Source of the DNA: Paramicrobacterium agarici
GTDB taxonomy: Bacteria; Actinomycetota; Actinomycetes; Actinomycetales; Microbacteriaceae
Length of the DNA stretch: 64,000 nt
Reading direction: 5' to 3'
NCBI RefSeq assembly: GCF_002563955.1
Contig: NZ_PDJE01000001.1
Coordinates: 1,054,001 to 1,118,000, forward strand
Shown in pieces: positions 18,006 through 26,296 of this stretch. The stretch's first letter is position 1. Each line of letters begins with the position of its first letter. Position numbers and translations under genes: made by a program. Under the pieces are notes generated by a model, which saw only the letters and a program-made list of their open reading frames with translations, searched no databases and was not told where the DNA came from.

Positions 18006-18023
18006 TATACCCCCTCCCCGTAT
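18006..18023. promoter_or_regulatory. Candidate CsoR operator upstream of csoR
   Basis: TATAC and GTAT flank a nine-base C-rich tract, imperfectly matching the TATACCCC/GGGGTATA site near copA. It lies about 18 bases before the csoR start on the minus strand, as expected for autoregulation. Confidence 0.5.
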
Positions 18024-18051
18024 GGTCGAGCGTCACGCCCCGTCATGCTGT

Positions 18052-18342
18052 TCAGCGCGCTCTGCTCGACGAATCAGAGCCCGGGTCGCCGCCTCCCGAC
18101 GGATTGTCGTCCATTGCGTGGCGGTCGGGCCTGGTGCGGGATGCTGAACCGGGATCGCCATGCGATATCGGGTTCTCGCCCTGCTCGAAATGCGCCTCGC
18201 GGTCCGAGGAGTCCGTGCCGGGGTCACCGCTTGGCGATGGGTGTTCGGCGCGACCTGCGGCATCCGGCCTGGACCATGAATGTGCGCCGGGATCGCCGTG
18301 GTGGTCGGGGGATTCGTCTGGTGTGGCGTCGTTGTCGTTCAT
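18052..18342 (-). CDS. Small acidic protein of four 23-residue GDPG repeats
   Basis: This 96-residue protein, from the ATG at 18342 with GAGGGAG eight bases upstream, is almost wholly four copies of a 23-residue unit. GDPG falls at residues 16, 39, 62 and 85, exactly 23 apart, and the pattern is P-x3-GDPG-x2-S-x2-R. It has no Cys, no signal peptide and no membrane segment, and should be disordered and hydrophilic. It lies between csoR and copA and reads away from the CsoR-like site at 18426-18444. I do not recognise a family; a copper-responsive role is inference. Confidence 0.7.
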   Translation of the reverse strand: MNDNDATPDESPDHHGDPGAHSWSRPDAAGRAEHPSPSGDPGTDSSDREAHFEQGENPISHGDPGSASRTRPDRHAMDDNPSGGGDPGSDSSSRAR

Positions 18343-18425
18343 CGTGATCACTCCCTCACCGCTCGGTTTACGCGCTTTCGACCGGGAAAGCAAGGGGGAA
18401 GACAGGTCGACCGCGCTTGTGTTCT

Positions 18426-18444
18426 TATACCCCCTAGGGGTATA
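18426..18444. promoter_or_regulatory. CsoR operator before copA
   Basis: TATACCCCCTAGGGGTATA has eight-base arms TATACCCC and GGGGTATA around a three-base spacer, matching the AT-flanked C/G-tract form of CsoR sites. It lies 20 bases before the ATPase start and about 85 bases before the divergent GDPG-repeat gene, so one site may control both. Confidence 0.75.
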
Positions 18445-18463
18445 GTGCGAAGCGGGAGGAAAC

Positions 18464-20560
18464 ATGGCACATACGCGAGAAGCACACGCTGACCATTCAC
18501 CGCATGGTGACCAGGGGCCTGTCAGCGGTGACTCAGCTCACGGCGACCACGAGCACGCTCAACACGGTGATCAGGGTGCGCACGATGGCCACTCCGGCCA
18601 CGACCATTCGTCGCACGTCGCTCAATTCCGGCGGCTCTTCTGGATCATGCTCGTGCTCGCGGCGCCGACCGCATTCTTCAGCACCATGTTCGCCGAGATC
18701 CTCGGCTACCAGCGCCCCGATTTCCCCGGCGCGGACTGGGTCTCGCCCGTTCTCGGAACCATCATCTTCGTCTGGGGCGGGCGCCCGTTCTTGACGAGCG
18801 GCTGGGGTGAACTGAGGTCGCGGCAGCCGGGCATGATGCTGCTGATCGCCATGGCCATCACCGTCGGATTCGTTGCGTCACTCGGTGCAAGCCTCGGAAT
18901 CTTCGACCACCAGCTCGATTTCTGGTGGGAACTCGCGCTCTTGATCGTGATCATGCTGCTTGGCCATTGGATCGAGATGCGGTCGCTTGCGCAGACGACG
19001 TCGGCGCTCGACTCGCTCGCGGCCATGATGCCGGACGAGGCCGAGCGTGTCGTCGGCGATACGGTCGAGACCGTCGCCCCCGGGCAGCTCGACGTCGGCG
19101 ATCTCGTGATCGTTCGCCCGGGTGGCCGCATTCCAGCCGACGGTGAGATCGAGCACGGGGCCGCGGCCGTCGACGAGTCCATGATCACGGGAGAGTCGAC
19201 ACCGGTCGCGCGTGACGTGGGCGAGCGCGTTGTGGCGGGCGCTGTCGCGACGGATTCGGCGCTTCGCGTGCGCGTCACTGCGACGGGCGAAGACACGGCG
19301 CTCGCCGGCATCCGCACCCTTGTCGCTGAGGCGCAGAACTCAAGCTCTCGCGCGCAGCGCCTCGCTGACAAGTCTGCCGCGCTGCTGTTCTGGTTTGCCC
19401 TCGGCTCCGCCGTCATCACCGCGCTGGTCTGGACGCTCATCGGTAGGCCCGATGATGCCGTGATTCGCACCGTCACCGTGTTGGTGATCGCGTGCCCCCA
19501 CGCGCTTGGGCTGGCCATTCCGCTCGTCGTGTCGATCGCCACAGAGCGCGCTGCGAACGCCGGTGTGCTCGTGCGCGACAGGTTGGCTCTCGAGACTATG
19601 CGGCAAGTCGACGCCGTGGTCTTCGACAAGACGGGAACGCTCACGCGCGGCGAGCCGGTCGTGACCGGAGTTGCGTCTTCAGGCTCGGACGATGAGAACG
19701 ACGTTCTCGCCATTGCCGCCGCGGCCGAGCATGACAGCGAGCACCCGCTCGCGCGCGCGATCGTGCGCGCGGCGGAGGAACGCGGACTCGAGCTCCCCGA
19801 GGCGAGCGACTTCACATCAGAGCCCGCTGTCGGAGTGACCGCGAGCATCGGCGGCCGCGTGATTCGCGTCGGAGGACCGGCGCTGCTGCGATCCGTCGGC
19901 GGCGAGAGTCTTGCCGACACGGAACCGTGGGAAGACGATGGCGCCACCGTTCTGCACGTCGTGCGCGACGGCGAGGTCATTGGTGCGATCGGACTGGCTG
20001 ACGAGGTGCGCGACGAGTCGCGTCGCGCTATCGACGAGCTTCATCGCCGCGGCATCCGTGTGGTCATGATGACCGGTGATGCGCAAGCGGTGGCGGATGC
20101 CGTCGCGCAGCGACTCGACATCGACGAGGTGCACGCGGGGGTTCGACCCGAGCACAAGGCCTCGCACATTGCGGAGCTTCAGAAAGCGGGCCGTCGCGTC
20201 GCCATGGTCGGGGACGGCGTGAACGATGCTCCCGCACTCGCGAAGGCCGACGTCGGGATCGCGATCGGAGCTGGAACCGACGTCGCGATCGGCTCCGCGG
20301 GAGTCATTCTCGCGAGCGACGACCCGCGCGCAGTCCTGTCCGTCGTCGACCTCTCGAACGCGACCTATCGCAAGATGACGCAGAACCTCTGGTGGGCTGC
20401 CGGCTACAACCTCATCGCCGTTCCGCTCGCGGCAGGAGTGCTCGCACCCGTCGGCTTCGTGCTCCCCGTCGCCGTTGGGGCGCTGCTCATGTCGGCGTCA
20501 ACGGTGGTCGTCGCGCTCAACGCCCAGCTGCTGCGGCGGCTCGACCTCAGCCCGCGCTGA
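18464..20560 (+). CDS. copB: P1B-type copper-exporting ATPase, CopB (CPH) class
   Basis: This 698-residue membrane pump has a His-rich cytoplasmic head (13 His in residues 1-51) instead of a CxxC metal-binding domain. The membrane metal site is CPH (Cys344-Pro-His346), which defines the CopB/P1B-3 group. TGES (243-246), DKTGTLT with phosphorylated Asp388, and MVGDGVNDAP are all present. Family members export copper from the cytosol. Expression should rise when CsoR leaves the palindrome just upstream. Confidence 0.92.
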   Translation: MAHTREAHADHSPHGDQGPVSGDSAHGDHEHAQHGDQGAHDGHSGHDHSSHVAQFRRLFWIMLVLAAPTAFFSTMFAEILGYQRPDFPGADWVSPVLGTIIFVWGGRPFLTSGWGELRSRQPGMMLLIAMAITVGFVASLGASLGIFDHQLDFWWELALLIVIMLLGHWIEMRSLAQTTSALDSLAAMMPDEAERVVGDTVETVAPGQLDVGDLVIVRPGGRIPADGEIEHGAAAVDESMITGESTPVARDVGERVVAGAVATDSALRVRVTATGEDTALAGIRTLVAEAQNSSSRAQRLADKSAALLFWFALGSAVITALVWTLIGRPDDAVIRTVTVLVIACPHALGLAIPLVVSIATERAANAGVLVRDRLALETMRQVDAVVFDKTGTLTRGEPVVTGVASSGSDDENDVLAIAAAAEHDSEHPLARAIVRAAEERGLELPEASDFTSEPAVGVTASIGGRVIRVGGPALLRSVGGESLADTEPWEDDGATVLHVVRDGEVIGAIGLADEVRDESRRAIDELHRRGIRVVMMTGDAQAVADAVAQRLDIDEVHAGVRPEHKASHIAELQKAGRRVAMVGDGVNDAPALAKADVGIAIGAGTDVAIGSAGVILASDDPRAVLSVVDLSNATYRKMTQNLWWAAGYNLIAVPLAAGVLAPVGFVLPVAVGALLMSASTVVVALNAQLLRRLDLSPR

Positions 20561-20584
20561 GCGCCGAAGCGCCGTTAGCATTCG

Positions 20585-21433
20585 CTACGTCGCCGCTTCC
20601 GGATGCTCGGCGCGCGTCGGTTCTTCGGTCGTGAGCACGAGCTTGCCCACCACGTGCCCCTCAAGCAGGCGTTCGTACGCTTCGCGCACCCGGTCGAGAA
20701 GGTAGCGTCCCGCGATGGGCACGTCGACCTCTCCATTCGCGATGAACGACGCCACCGTGCGCACGTCGTCGACCGAACCGTCGGCGTAACCGTAAGTGCT
20801 GAACCCGTGCTCGACCGCGAACGCACCGTCAACGAGCGTGTTCACGCGGTGCGCTGGCACACCGAGATCGCTCAGCACCCCGTGGTGCTCATCGCTCGCG
20901 GTTCCCACGACGACAGCACCGATGCGCTGCGCGAGCTGGGCGGTCAGCAGACCGACGCCGCCCGCGGCAGCGCTCACGAGCACCGTGTCCTCGCTCTGAA
21001 TGTTCATCGCTTGAACCGTCGCCATCGCCGTTTTCGCCGCAATGTCGAGGCAGGCAGCCTGCTCCATGCCGAGACCGTCGGGCACGGGCAGAACTTCGGA
21101 TGCTGGTGCGACGAGGTAATCGGACTGCGCAGCCATACGGCACCCGCCGAAGACCAGGTCACCGACGCCGAACTCGTCGACGTCGCGCCCCACCTCGACG
21201 ACGCGCCCCGAGAAGTCGTTGCCATTGCCCGCGGGCAGCGTCACGCCGTATGCGTCGGCGACCTGCGGGTCGGCGGCGATCGCCGCATCGATCGGGTTAA
21301 GCCCCGCCGCGATGACGCGCACCTGAACCTCGTCTGCGCCCGTATCGGGCAGTTCCTGGGACACGACATCGAAGACCTCGGGTCCTCCGTGTCGGTCGAA
21401 CTGAACTCGGCGCGGTGGAGTCACGTTCGTCAT
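20585..21433 (-). CDS. MDR-superfamily NADP-dependent quinone oxidoreductase
   Basis: This 282-residue paralogue of the protein at 8660-9580 shares VRVIAAGLNPIDAAIAADP, LPAGNGNDFSG and SAAAGGVGLLTAQL. It has a GroES-like N-terminus and an NADPH-binding Rossmann domain without zinc ligands. It converges on the copper ATPase gene. The start codon touches the stop of the acidic protein gene upstream, so the two are likely co-transcribed. The substrate is unknown. Confidence 0.84.
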   Translation of the reverse strand: MTNVTPPRRVQFDRHGGPEVFDVVSQELPDTGADEVQVRVIAAGLNPIDAAIAADPQVADAYGVTLPAGNGNDFSGRVVEVGRDVDEFGVGDLVFGGCRMAAQSDYLVAPASEVLPVPDGLGMEQAACLDIAAKTAMATVQAMNIQSEDTVLVSAAAGGVGLLTAQLAQRIGAVVVGTASDEHHGVLSDLGVPAHRVNTLVDGAFAVEHGFSTYGYADGSVDDVRTVASFIANGEVDVPIAGRYLLDRVREAYERLLEGHVVGKLVLTTEEPTRAEHPEAAT

Positions 21434-21780
21434 CAGGCCGGGCCTCCGTCCGTCTGCTGTTCTTCGCTCGGCTCGCGATCGTCGGTCTCAGCGACCGGCG
21501 GGTAGTCGGCGCCGTCGGAGCGGCTGTCCACAGCATCCGTCCCGAGAATGACGTCGTCGTCAGAGTGCTCCGTCAACTCCGGGTTCTCGGCAACCGGCTC
21601 GACCTCGCCGTCTTCGTTCACGACGAACTCGGGGTCCCGAGGGTCCTGCGTCTCCGCGACCGTCTCGGGGTCTGGCTCAACACCGCCCTCGACGGGTTCA
21701 CCCGCGAGCGCATCATTCGTGACCGTCTCCTTCTCGGTCAGGCGCGGGTCTTCAGGTGCAGGGGGATTCGTGTCGGTCAT
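21433..21780 (-). CDS. Acidic, Pro/Glu-rich disordered protein
   Basis: This 115-residue hydrophilic protein is rich in Glu, Asp, Pro and Thr, with no hydrophobic core, signal or cysteine. It has no recognised domain and should be disordered. It shares one base with the start of the downstream oxidoreductase, which supports it being a real gene. Its function is unknown. Confidence 0.6.
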   Translation of the reverse strand: MTDTNPPAPEDPRLTEKETVTNDALAGEPVEGGVEPDPETVAETQDPRDPEFVVNEDGEVEPVAENPELTEHSDDDVILGTDAVDSRSDGADYPPVAETDDREPSEEQQTDGGPA

Positions 21781-21882
21781 CGTCGCCTCCCGTTCGTCAA
21801 CGTGTGGGCCACGTTAGCCACGCCGAGGCGAGCGGCAAAAGGGGGTTGCGCGCGCGGTGCTCGAGTGAGACAGGCTGCGCGC

Positions 21883-22071
21883 TCAGCGCTTGCGGCCTCG
21901 GCGGCTCCCGCGATCGGGCACGATCTGCGCGACCATGTAGAAGCCCAGCAGCACAACGCCCGCGATCTGAAAGACCAGGGCGACGGTGGCGAGATCTCTG
22001 TTCGTGAGCACGATGACGATGCCGATGATGAGAAGGATCGCACCGATCAGAGGAACGAGATAGGGACGCAC
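21883..22071 (-). CDS. Small two-helix membrane protein
   Basis: The protein has 62 residues with two hydrophobic helices (about 5-22 and 30-48) and a basic tail GSRRGRKR. Many actinobacteria encode such short membrane proteins of unknown role. The positive tail should face the cytoplasm. Confidence 0.6.
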   Translation of the reverse strand: MRPYLVPLIGAILLIIGIVIVLTNRDLATVALVFQIAGVVLLGFYMVAQIVPDRGSRRGRKR

Positions 22072-22144
22072 GCGTACAGCTTAGGCGTGAGCCTTGCGCC
22101 ACTGCTGAGCGGATGCCGTGGCAGGCCCGTGATTGGATGGAGGA

Positions 22145-23425
22145 ATGGATGCTGTGACCGACCACATTGCCGATTTCGCTCGCTTCATCACGGCGTCGCC
22201 GTCGTCGTACCACGCCGCTGCTGAGGTGGCTCGGCGTCTCGACGAGGCGGGTTTCGAACGGCTCGACGAGGCGGCCGCGTGGAATAGCACCCCGGGAGGG
22301 CGCTATATCGTGCGCGACGGAGCCGTAATCGCATGGCTGCAGCCCGAGGCATCGACGCCGACGACGCCGTTCCGCGTGCTCGGCGCACACACCGACTCGC
22401 CCGGATTCAAACTCAAGCCGTCGCCGACGACCGGACGCCTGGGCTGGCTGCAGGCCGGCGTCGAGATCTACGGCGGACCGCTGCTCAACTCGTGGCTGGA
22501 TCGCGAGCTCGAGCTTGCCGGCCGCCTCGCACTGCGTGACGGAACCGAGGTGCTCGTGCGCACGGGCCCGTTCCTGCGCATTCCGCAGCTGGCTATTCAC
22601 CTCGACCGCAGCGTGAACGACGAACTCAAGCTCGACCGGCAGCGTCACGTGCAGCCGGTGTGGGGCGTCGGGGATGCTCGGGAGGCTGACCTGCTGGGTG
22701 AGCTTGCGGCCATGGCGGGAGTCGATCGCGACGATGTCGCCGGGTACGATCTGCTCACCGCCGACACGCAGGAGCCGCGCCGATTCGGGCGTGACGATGC
22801 TTTTTTCGCTGCCGGCCGCATGGATAACCTTTCGTCGGTGTACGCGGGGCTCGTGGCGCTGCTGAAGGCGCACAGCGCTGGCGCCAACGCCGAGCACATT
22901 TCGGTGCTCGCCGCGTTCGACCACGAAGAGCTCGGCTCGCAGTCGCGCTCGGGTGCGAGCGGCCCGATTCTCGACGACGTGCTGACGCGCATCGGCGAGA
23001 GCCTCGGATCAACGCGGTCGCAGCAGAAGCAGGCCTATGCAGCATCCTGGTGTCTTTCGGCAGACGCGGGGCACGCCGTTCACCCGAACTACGCCGAGCG
23101 GCACGACGTGGCGAATCAGCCGTTTGCGGGCGATGGCGTGCTGCTCAAGATCAACGCGAATCAGCGGTATGCGACGGATGCTGCTGGTGCAGCGCTTGTC
23201 GCACGGCTCGCAGCTTCGAGCGGCGCCGACTATCAGACGTTCGTGTCGAACAACACGGTTCCCTGCGGATCGACGATCGGGCCGCTGACCGCCACGCGCC
23301 TCGGCATGCGGACGGTCGACGTCGGAGTGCCGCTGCTGTCGATGCACTCGGCGCGCGAGATGGTGCACGTCGACGACGCCGTGGCGCTGGCGGAACTTGC
23401 GGGAGCGTTCTTCGCAGGCGCATAG
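22145..23425 (+). CDS. M18 family aminopeptidase
   Basis: This metalloaminopeptidase of about 426 residues has GAHTDSPGFKLKP (metal ligands His82 and Asp84), AAFDHEELGSQ with the catalytic and ligand acidic residues, and MHSAREM with a C-terminal metal His. M18 enzymes form large cytoplasmic dodecamers that trim N-terminal, often acidic, residues. GGAGGA directly abuts this ATG, so the GTG nine bases later (22154) may be the actual start. Confidence 0.9.
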   Translation: MDAVTDHIADFARFITASPSSYHAAAEVARRLDEAGFERLDEAAAWNSTPGGRYIVRDGAVIAWLQPEASTPTTPFRVLGAHTDSPGFKLKPSPTTGRLGWLQAGVEIYGGPLLNSWLDRELELAGRLALRDGTEVLVRTGPFLRIPQLAIHLDRSVNDELKLDRQRHVQPVWGVGDAREADLLGELAAMAGVDRDDVAGYDLLTADTQEPRRFGRDDAFFAAGRMDNLSSVYAGLVALLKAHSAGANAEHISVLAAFDHEELGSQSRSGASGPILDDVLTRIGESLGSTRSQQKQAYAASWCLSADAGHAVHPNYAERHDVANQPFAGDGVLLKINANQRYATDAAGAALVARLAASSGADYQTFVSNNTVPCGSTIGPLTATRLGMRTVDVGVPLLSMHSAREMVHVDDAVALAELAGAFFAGA

Positions 23426-23451
23426 TCACATCTGCCCGGTAGCATCGCGCC

Positions 23452-23742
23452 ATGGCCTCGTATCGCGTCACGCTGTCACCAGGGGCGATGCGTGCGGGCG
23501 TCGCTCCCGAGCGGGTGATTCCAACAGTGGCGGATGCTATCGCAGAACTCACAACCGTCGAGGCCAGCGATCTGCAGCTCGTGCGCGGAACGCCACGCAT
23601 CGTCGTGCGCTTCGAGTCTGACGACGACGAGCTGGCCGAGCAGGTCGCCGCTCATGCAGCATCCGTCGCTTCGAGTGTTGTCGAGGTTGCCGGCTGGTTT
23701 CTCACCCGGCGCGACGGCGGCCGGTGGAAGCGCGTGGCCTGA
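23452..23742 (+). CDS. Conserved hypothetical protein
   Basis: This 96-residue soluble protein has alternating strand/helix character and no recognised motif. It begins 26 bases after the aminopeptidase stop in the same direction, so it may share its transcript. Its codon use matches its neighbours, which supports it being real. The function is unknown. Confidence 0.55.
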   Translation: MASYRVTLSPGAMRAGVAPERVIPTVADAIAELTTVEASDLQLVRGTPRIVVRFESDDDELAEQVAAHAASVASSVVEVAGWFLTRRDGGRWKRVA

Positions 23743-23800
23743 GCCGCCGCGCGCCGCATCGGGCGTGAGGCCCGCCGGTGCGCGCTGCCGTGCGTGCCGC

Positions 23801-25423
23801 TCAATGCTGGTGATCGCCCTTGTCAGCGTCGTCGCCCGGCGTCTCGTCGACGCGCCACTGAGACGGAACGTCTGCTCCCGGTTCCACGACCAGAAACTGC
23901 CCCATCATGCCCGCGTCCTCGTGCCGCAGCAGATGGCAGTGGTACATGTACGGGTTCTCGTCGTCGGCATAGTCGGCGAACTCCATGATGATGCGGTATT
24001 CGACGTCGGGCTCGAGGTAGATGGTGTCCTTCCACCCGGCAAGCTCGGGCGGCGGAGGCGAACCGCTCACGCTCAGCACCTGAAACTGCACGTCGTGCAC
24101 GTGAAAGTTGTGCGGCGCAGGCATCTCGTTGACGACGTTCCAGATCTCCGTCGTGCCCACTGTCGCGACGGCGTCGATGCGGTCCATGACCATTTGCTTG
24201 TCGTTGATGCTATGCCCGCTGAGCGTGAACGATCGCTCGCCCACAGCATCCGCCGGGTCGATCGGGTCGATCGTCGTGAGCGTCTCGGGAACCTCGCCGA
24301 CATGATCCAGTGAGGATGCTGCACGCAGCTGCAGCACGTCGAAGCGGTCCGCGTGCCCCGCCGCCCCCGTGATCGGCTGGAAGTTCTCACCCAGATCCGG
24401 TGGGTTGCTGCGCAGCGTCACCGTCTCGCCGGGCTGCAGCCTCACGAGAATCTCCGCGCGCTCGGCCGGAGAGAGCCGCACGTGGTCGAGCGTTACGGGC
24501 TTCTCGAGCAGACCGCCGTCGCTCGCGATCATGGCGAACTCGCGGTCGTCGTCGAAGGCGAAGTCGTACACGCGGGCGGGCGACGCGTTGAGAATTCGCA
24601 GCCGCACGACGTCCGTCGTGACGTCGAGGTAAGGGCCGATGGTGCCGTTGACGAGCAGCGTATCGCCGAGGGTTCCGACGAAGTCGTTCGTCTTCTCGAA
24701 CTCGCCGTCGTCAGAGAACCGGGCGTCCTGCACGATGACCGGAATATCGTCGACACCGTATTCGCGCGGCAGCGGCAGCGCCGTCTCGACGGCGTCGCTG
24801 ATCTGCAGCATCCCCGCCATTCCGTGCGACACCTGACGCTCGGTGTCTTCGTGAGCGTGCGGGTGGTACCAGAGCGTCGCCGCCGGCTGATCGATCGTCC
24901 AGTCGGGGCACCAGTCTGCGCCGGGTTCGATGGGCTGGTGCGGACCCCCATCTGCGGCGGCGGGCAGGTGCATGCCATGCCAGTGCAGCGTCGTCACCTC
25001 GTCGAGGTTGTTCGTGAGGCACGGGGCGAAATGCTCGCCGCGATTCACCCGGATTGTCGGGCCGAGGTAGCTTCCGTTGTATCCCATGGTCGGAGTTTCG
25101 GTGTCGCTGCGAAATTCGGTGGTGCCCTGTTCGGCGGTGAGATCGACGTGCACGGTTCCGTCAGCGTCGACGGTGCGCTCGGCCAGCGGCGGAATCGCGA
25201 GGGGCGTGTCGAAGTCGACGTTGCCGACGGTGTCGACGGCGGGTGAACTCGGGGCACACGCGGTGATACCGACCGTGATGCCGAGGCCACACACAGCGAT
25301 GGCGGATGCTGTCGCGAGAACGGCGCGCGGTCGTCGCAGCCGTGGCGCGCGGCGTTCGCGGCCCATCTGCTGCTCGGTCGTGGGGCGGCCTTCGTGCTGC
25401 GGATCGCGGGAGTGTTGAAGCAT
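23801..25423 (-). CDS. Multicopper oxidase, lipoprotein
   Basis: This 540-residue CueO/laccase-type oxidase has three cupredoxin domains. The copper motifs are HWHG (147-150), HPHAH (187-191), HNFHVHD and a C-terminal HCHLLRHED-x-GMM containing the type 1 Cys, His and Met. The basic N-terminus, hydrophobic stretch and lipobox ITAC (Cys about 56) indicate export and lipid anchoring. A downstream ATG at residue 20 is an alternative start. With the copper pump and chaperone 3-6 kb away, periplasmic-side Cu(I) oxidation is the likely role (inference). Confidence 0.9.
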   Translation of the reverse strand: MLQHSRDPQHEGRPTTEQQMGRERRAPRLRRPRAVLATASAIAVCGLGITVGITACAPSSPAVDTVGNVDFDTPLAIPPLAERTVDADGTVHVDLTAEQGTTEFRSDTETPTMGYNGSYLGPTIRVNRGEHFAPCLTNNLDEVTTLHWHGMHLPAAADGGPHQPIEPGADWCPDWTIDQPAATLWYHPHAHEDTERQVSHGMAGMLQISDAVETALPLPREYGVDDIPVIVQDARFSDDGEFEKTNDFVGTLGDTLLVNGTIGPYLDVTTDVVRLRILNASPARVYDFAFDDDREFAMIASDGGLLEKPVTLDHVRLSPAERAEILVRLQPGETVTLRSNPPDLGENFQPITGAAGHADRFDVLQLRAASSLDHVGEVPETLTTIDPIDPADAVGERSFTLSGHSINDKQMVMDRIDAVATVGTTEIWNVVNEMPAPHNFHVHDVQFQVLSVSGSPPPPELAGWKDTIYLEPDVEYRIIMEFADYADDENPYMYHCHLLRHEDAGMMGQFLVVEPGADVPSQWRVDETPGDDADKGDHQH

Positions 25424-25549
25424 ACGTCCAGCCTCGCGAGCGCGTCGCCTCGCAGCATCCGGACCTCACCCCAAACCCGCTCGGGGCTGACCCTGACGCA
25501 ACCCCGAGGCGAGCTGTGGCATCGGGCCGTCCTGTCCTCATTGCCCCAA

Positions 25550-25612
25550 AGTGAGTTGCAGAAAGTGGCGGCCATCAGAGTGGCGAATTGCCGCCACTTT
25601 CTGCAACTCACT
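25550..25612. repeat. Perfect 23-bp inverted repeat with 17-base loop
   Basis: The arm at 25550-25572 (begins AGTGAGTTGCAGAAAG, ends TGGCGGC) is exactly reverse-complementary to 25590-25612. It lies between the terminator of the hexapeptide gene and the multicopper oxidase promoter region, and is not needed to end the former. No flanking target duplication is visible. It could be a REP-like or MITE-like intergenic element. The rest of the 25424-25695 gap shows no gene. Confidence 0.85.
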
Positions 25613-25634
25613 GCTCACCGCCCCGCGACACGAA

Positions 25635-25677
25635 AGCGGCGAATGGCGACTCCGTTGGGGGAGCGCCATTCGCCGCT
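25635..25677 (-). terminator. Terminator of the hexapeptide-repeat gene
   Basis: Perfect 14-base arms (AGCGGCGAATGGCG and its complement) surround a 15-base loop. On the minus strand the stem is followed by TTTCGTG. It lies 19 bases after the stop of the hexapeptide gene. Confidence 0.75.
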
Positions 25678-25695
25678 GACGAATGCGTTGTGCCG

Positions 25696-26094
25696 TTAGG
25701 CGGGAATGTCTCCCGGTCCGGCGATGTCCGCAAATGCGTCGACCTGGCTGTCGCCCGGAATGTGGGCGCCGTTGCCGATGCGGGCGTTCGCGCCGATGCG
25801 CGAGTGACCGCCGACACGGGCGCCGTGCCCGATGTGCGAGTTCTGGCCGACGTGCACGTTTGCGCCGACAACCGCGGCAGCTCCGATCGTGGCGTCGCGG
25901 TCGATCCACGCGGTCGCGCCGATCCATGCTCCGCGGCCGACGACGGCGCCGGGCTCAACGTATGCGGTTCGTTCAATGTGGGCGGTCGGGTCGACCGTTG
26001 CTCCCGAAGCAACCAGGCCGCGGCCAAGGGGGTGGCGACGGTAGCGGGTGATTGTTCCGGTGTCGGTCTCGACGACCTCAGCGGGTGTGCTCAA
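25696..26094 (-). CDS. Left-handed beta-helix (hexapeptide repeat) protein
   Basis: This 132-residue protein shows a six-residue periodicity of small aliphatic residues (GATVDP, TAHIER, TAYVEP, GAVVGR and so on) over about residues 30-115, the left-handed beta-helix of acyltransferases and gamma-carbonic anhydrases. No acyltransferase catalytic His or C-terminal domain is evident, so the function is uncertain. The TTG start at 26094 has AAGGAG seven bases upstream. The 200-base gap before it is less GC-rich and probably holds its promoter; I see no gene there. Confidence 0.75.
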   Translation of the reverse strand: MSTPAEVVETDTGTITRYRRHPLGRGLVASGATVDPTAHIERTAYVEPGAVVGRGAWIGATAWIDRDATIGAAAVVGANVHVGQNSHIGHGARVGGHSRIGANARIGNGAHIPGDSQVDAFADIAGPGDIPA

Positions 26095-26296
26095 TCAAAC
26101 TCCTTGGGAATGTGGCTCATCCGAGATAACAATGCATGCGCATGAAAGATTCCTGCGAAAGACATCGGCGGCGTCTGATCGCTGGGCGATCTCGGGGCAG
26201 GACGCGGCACGTCTTCAATTCAGCAATATCTCCCGCAAAACACTAACAAATGCCGGGTGAAAGGCCAAAATGAATGGATGCTGTCACAGCAGCCGG

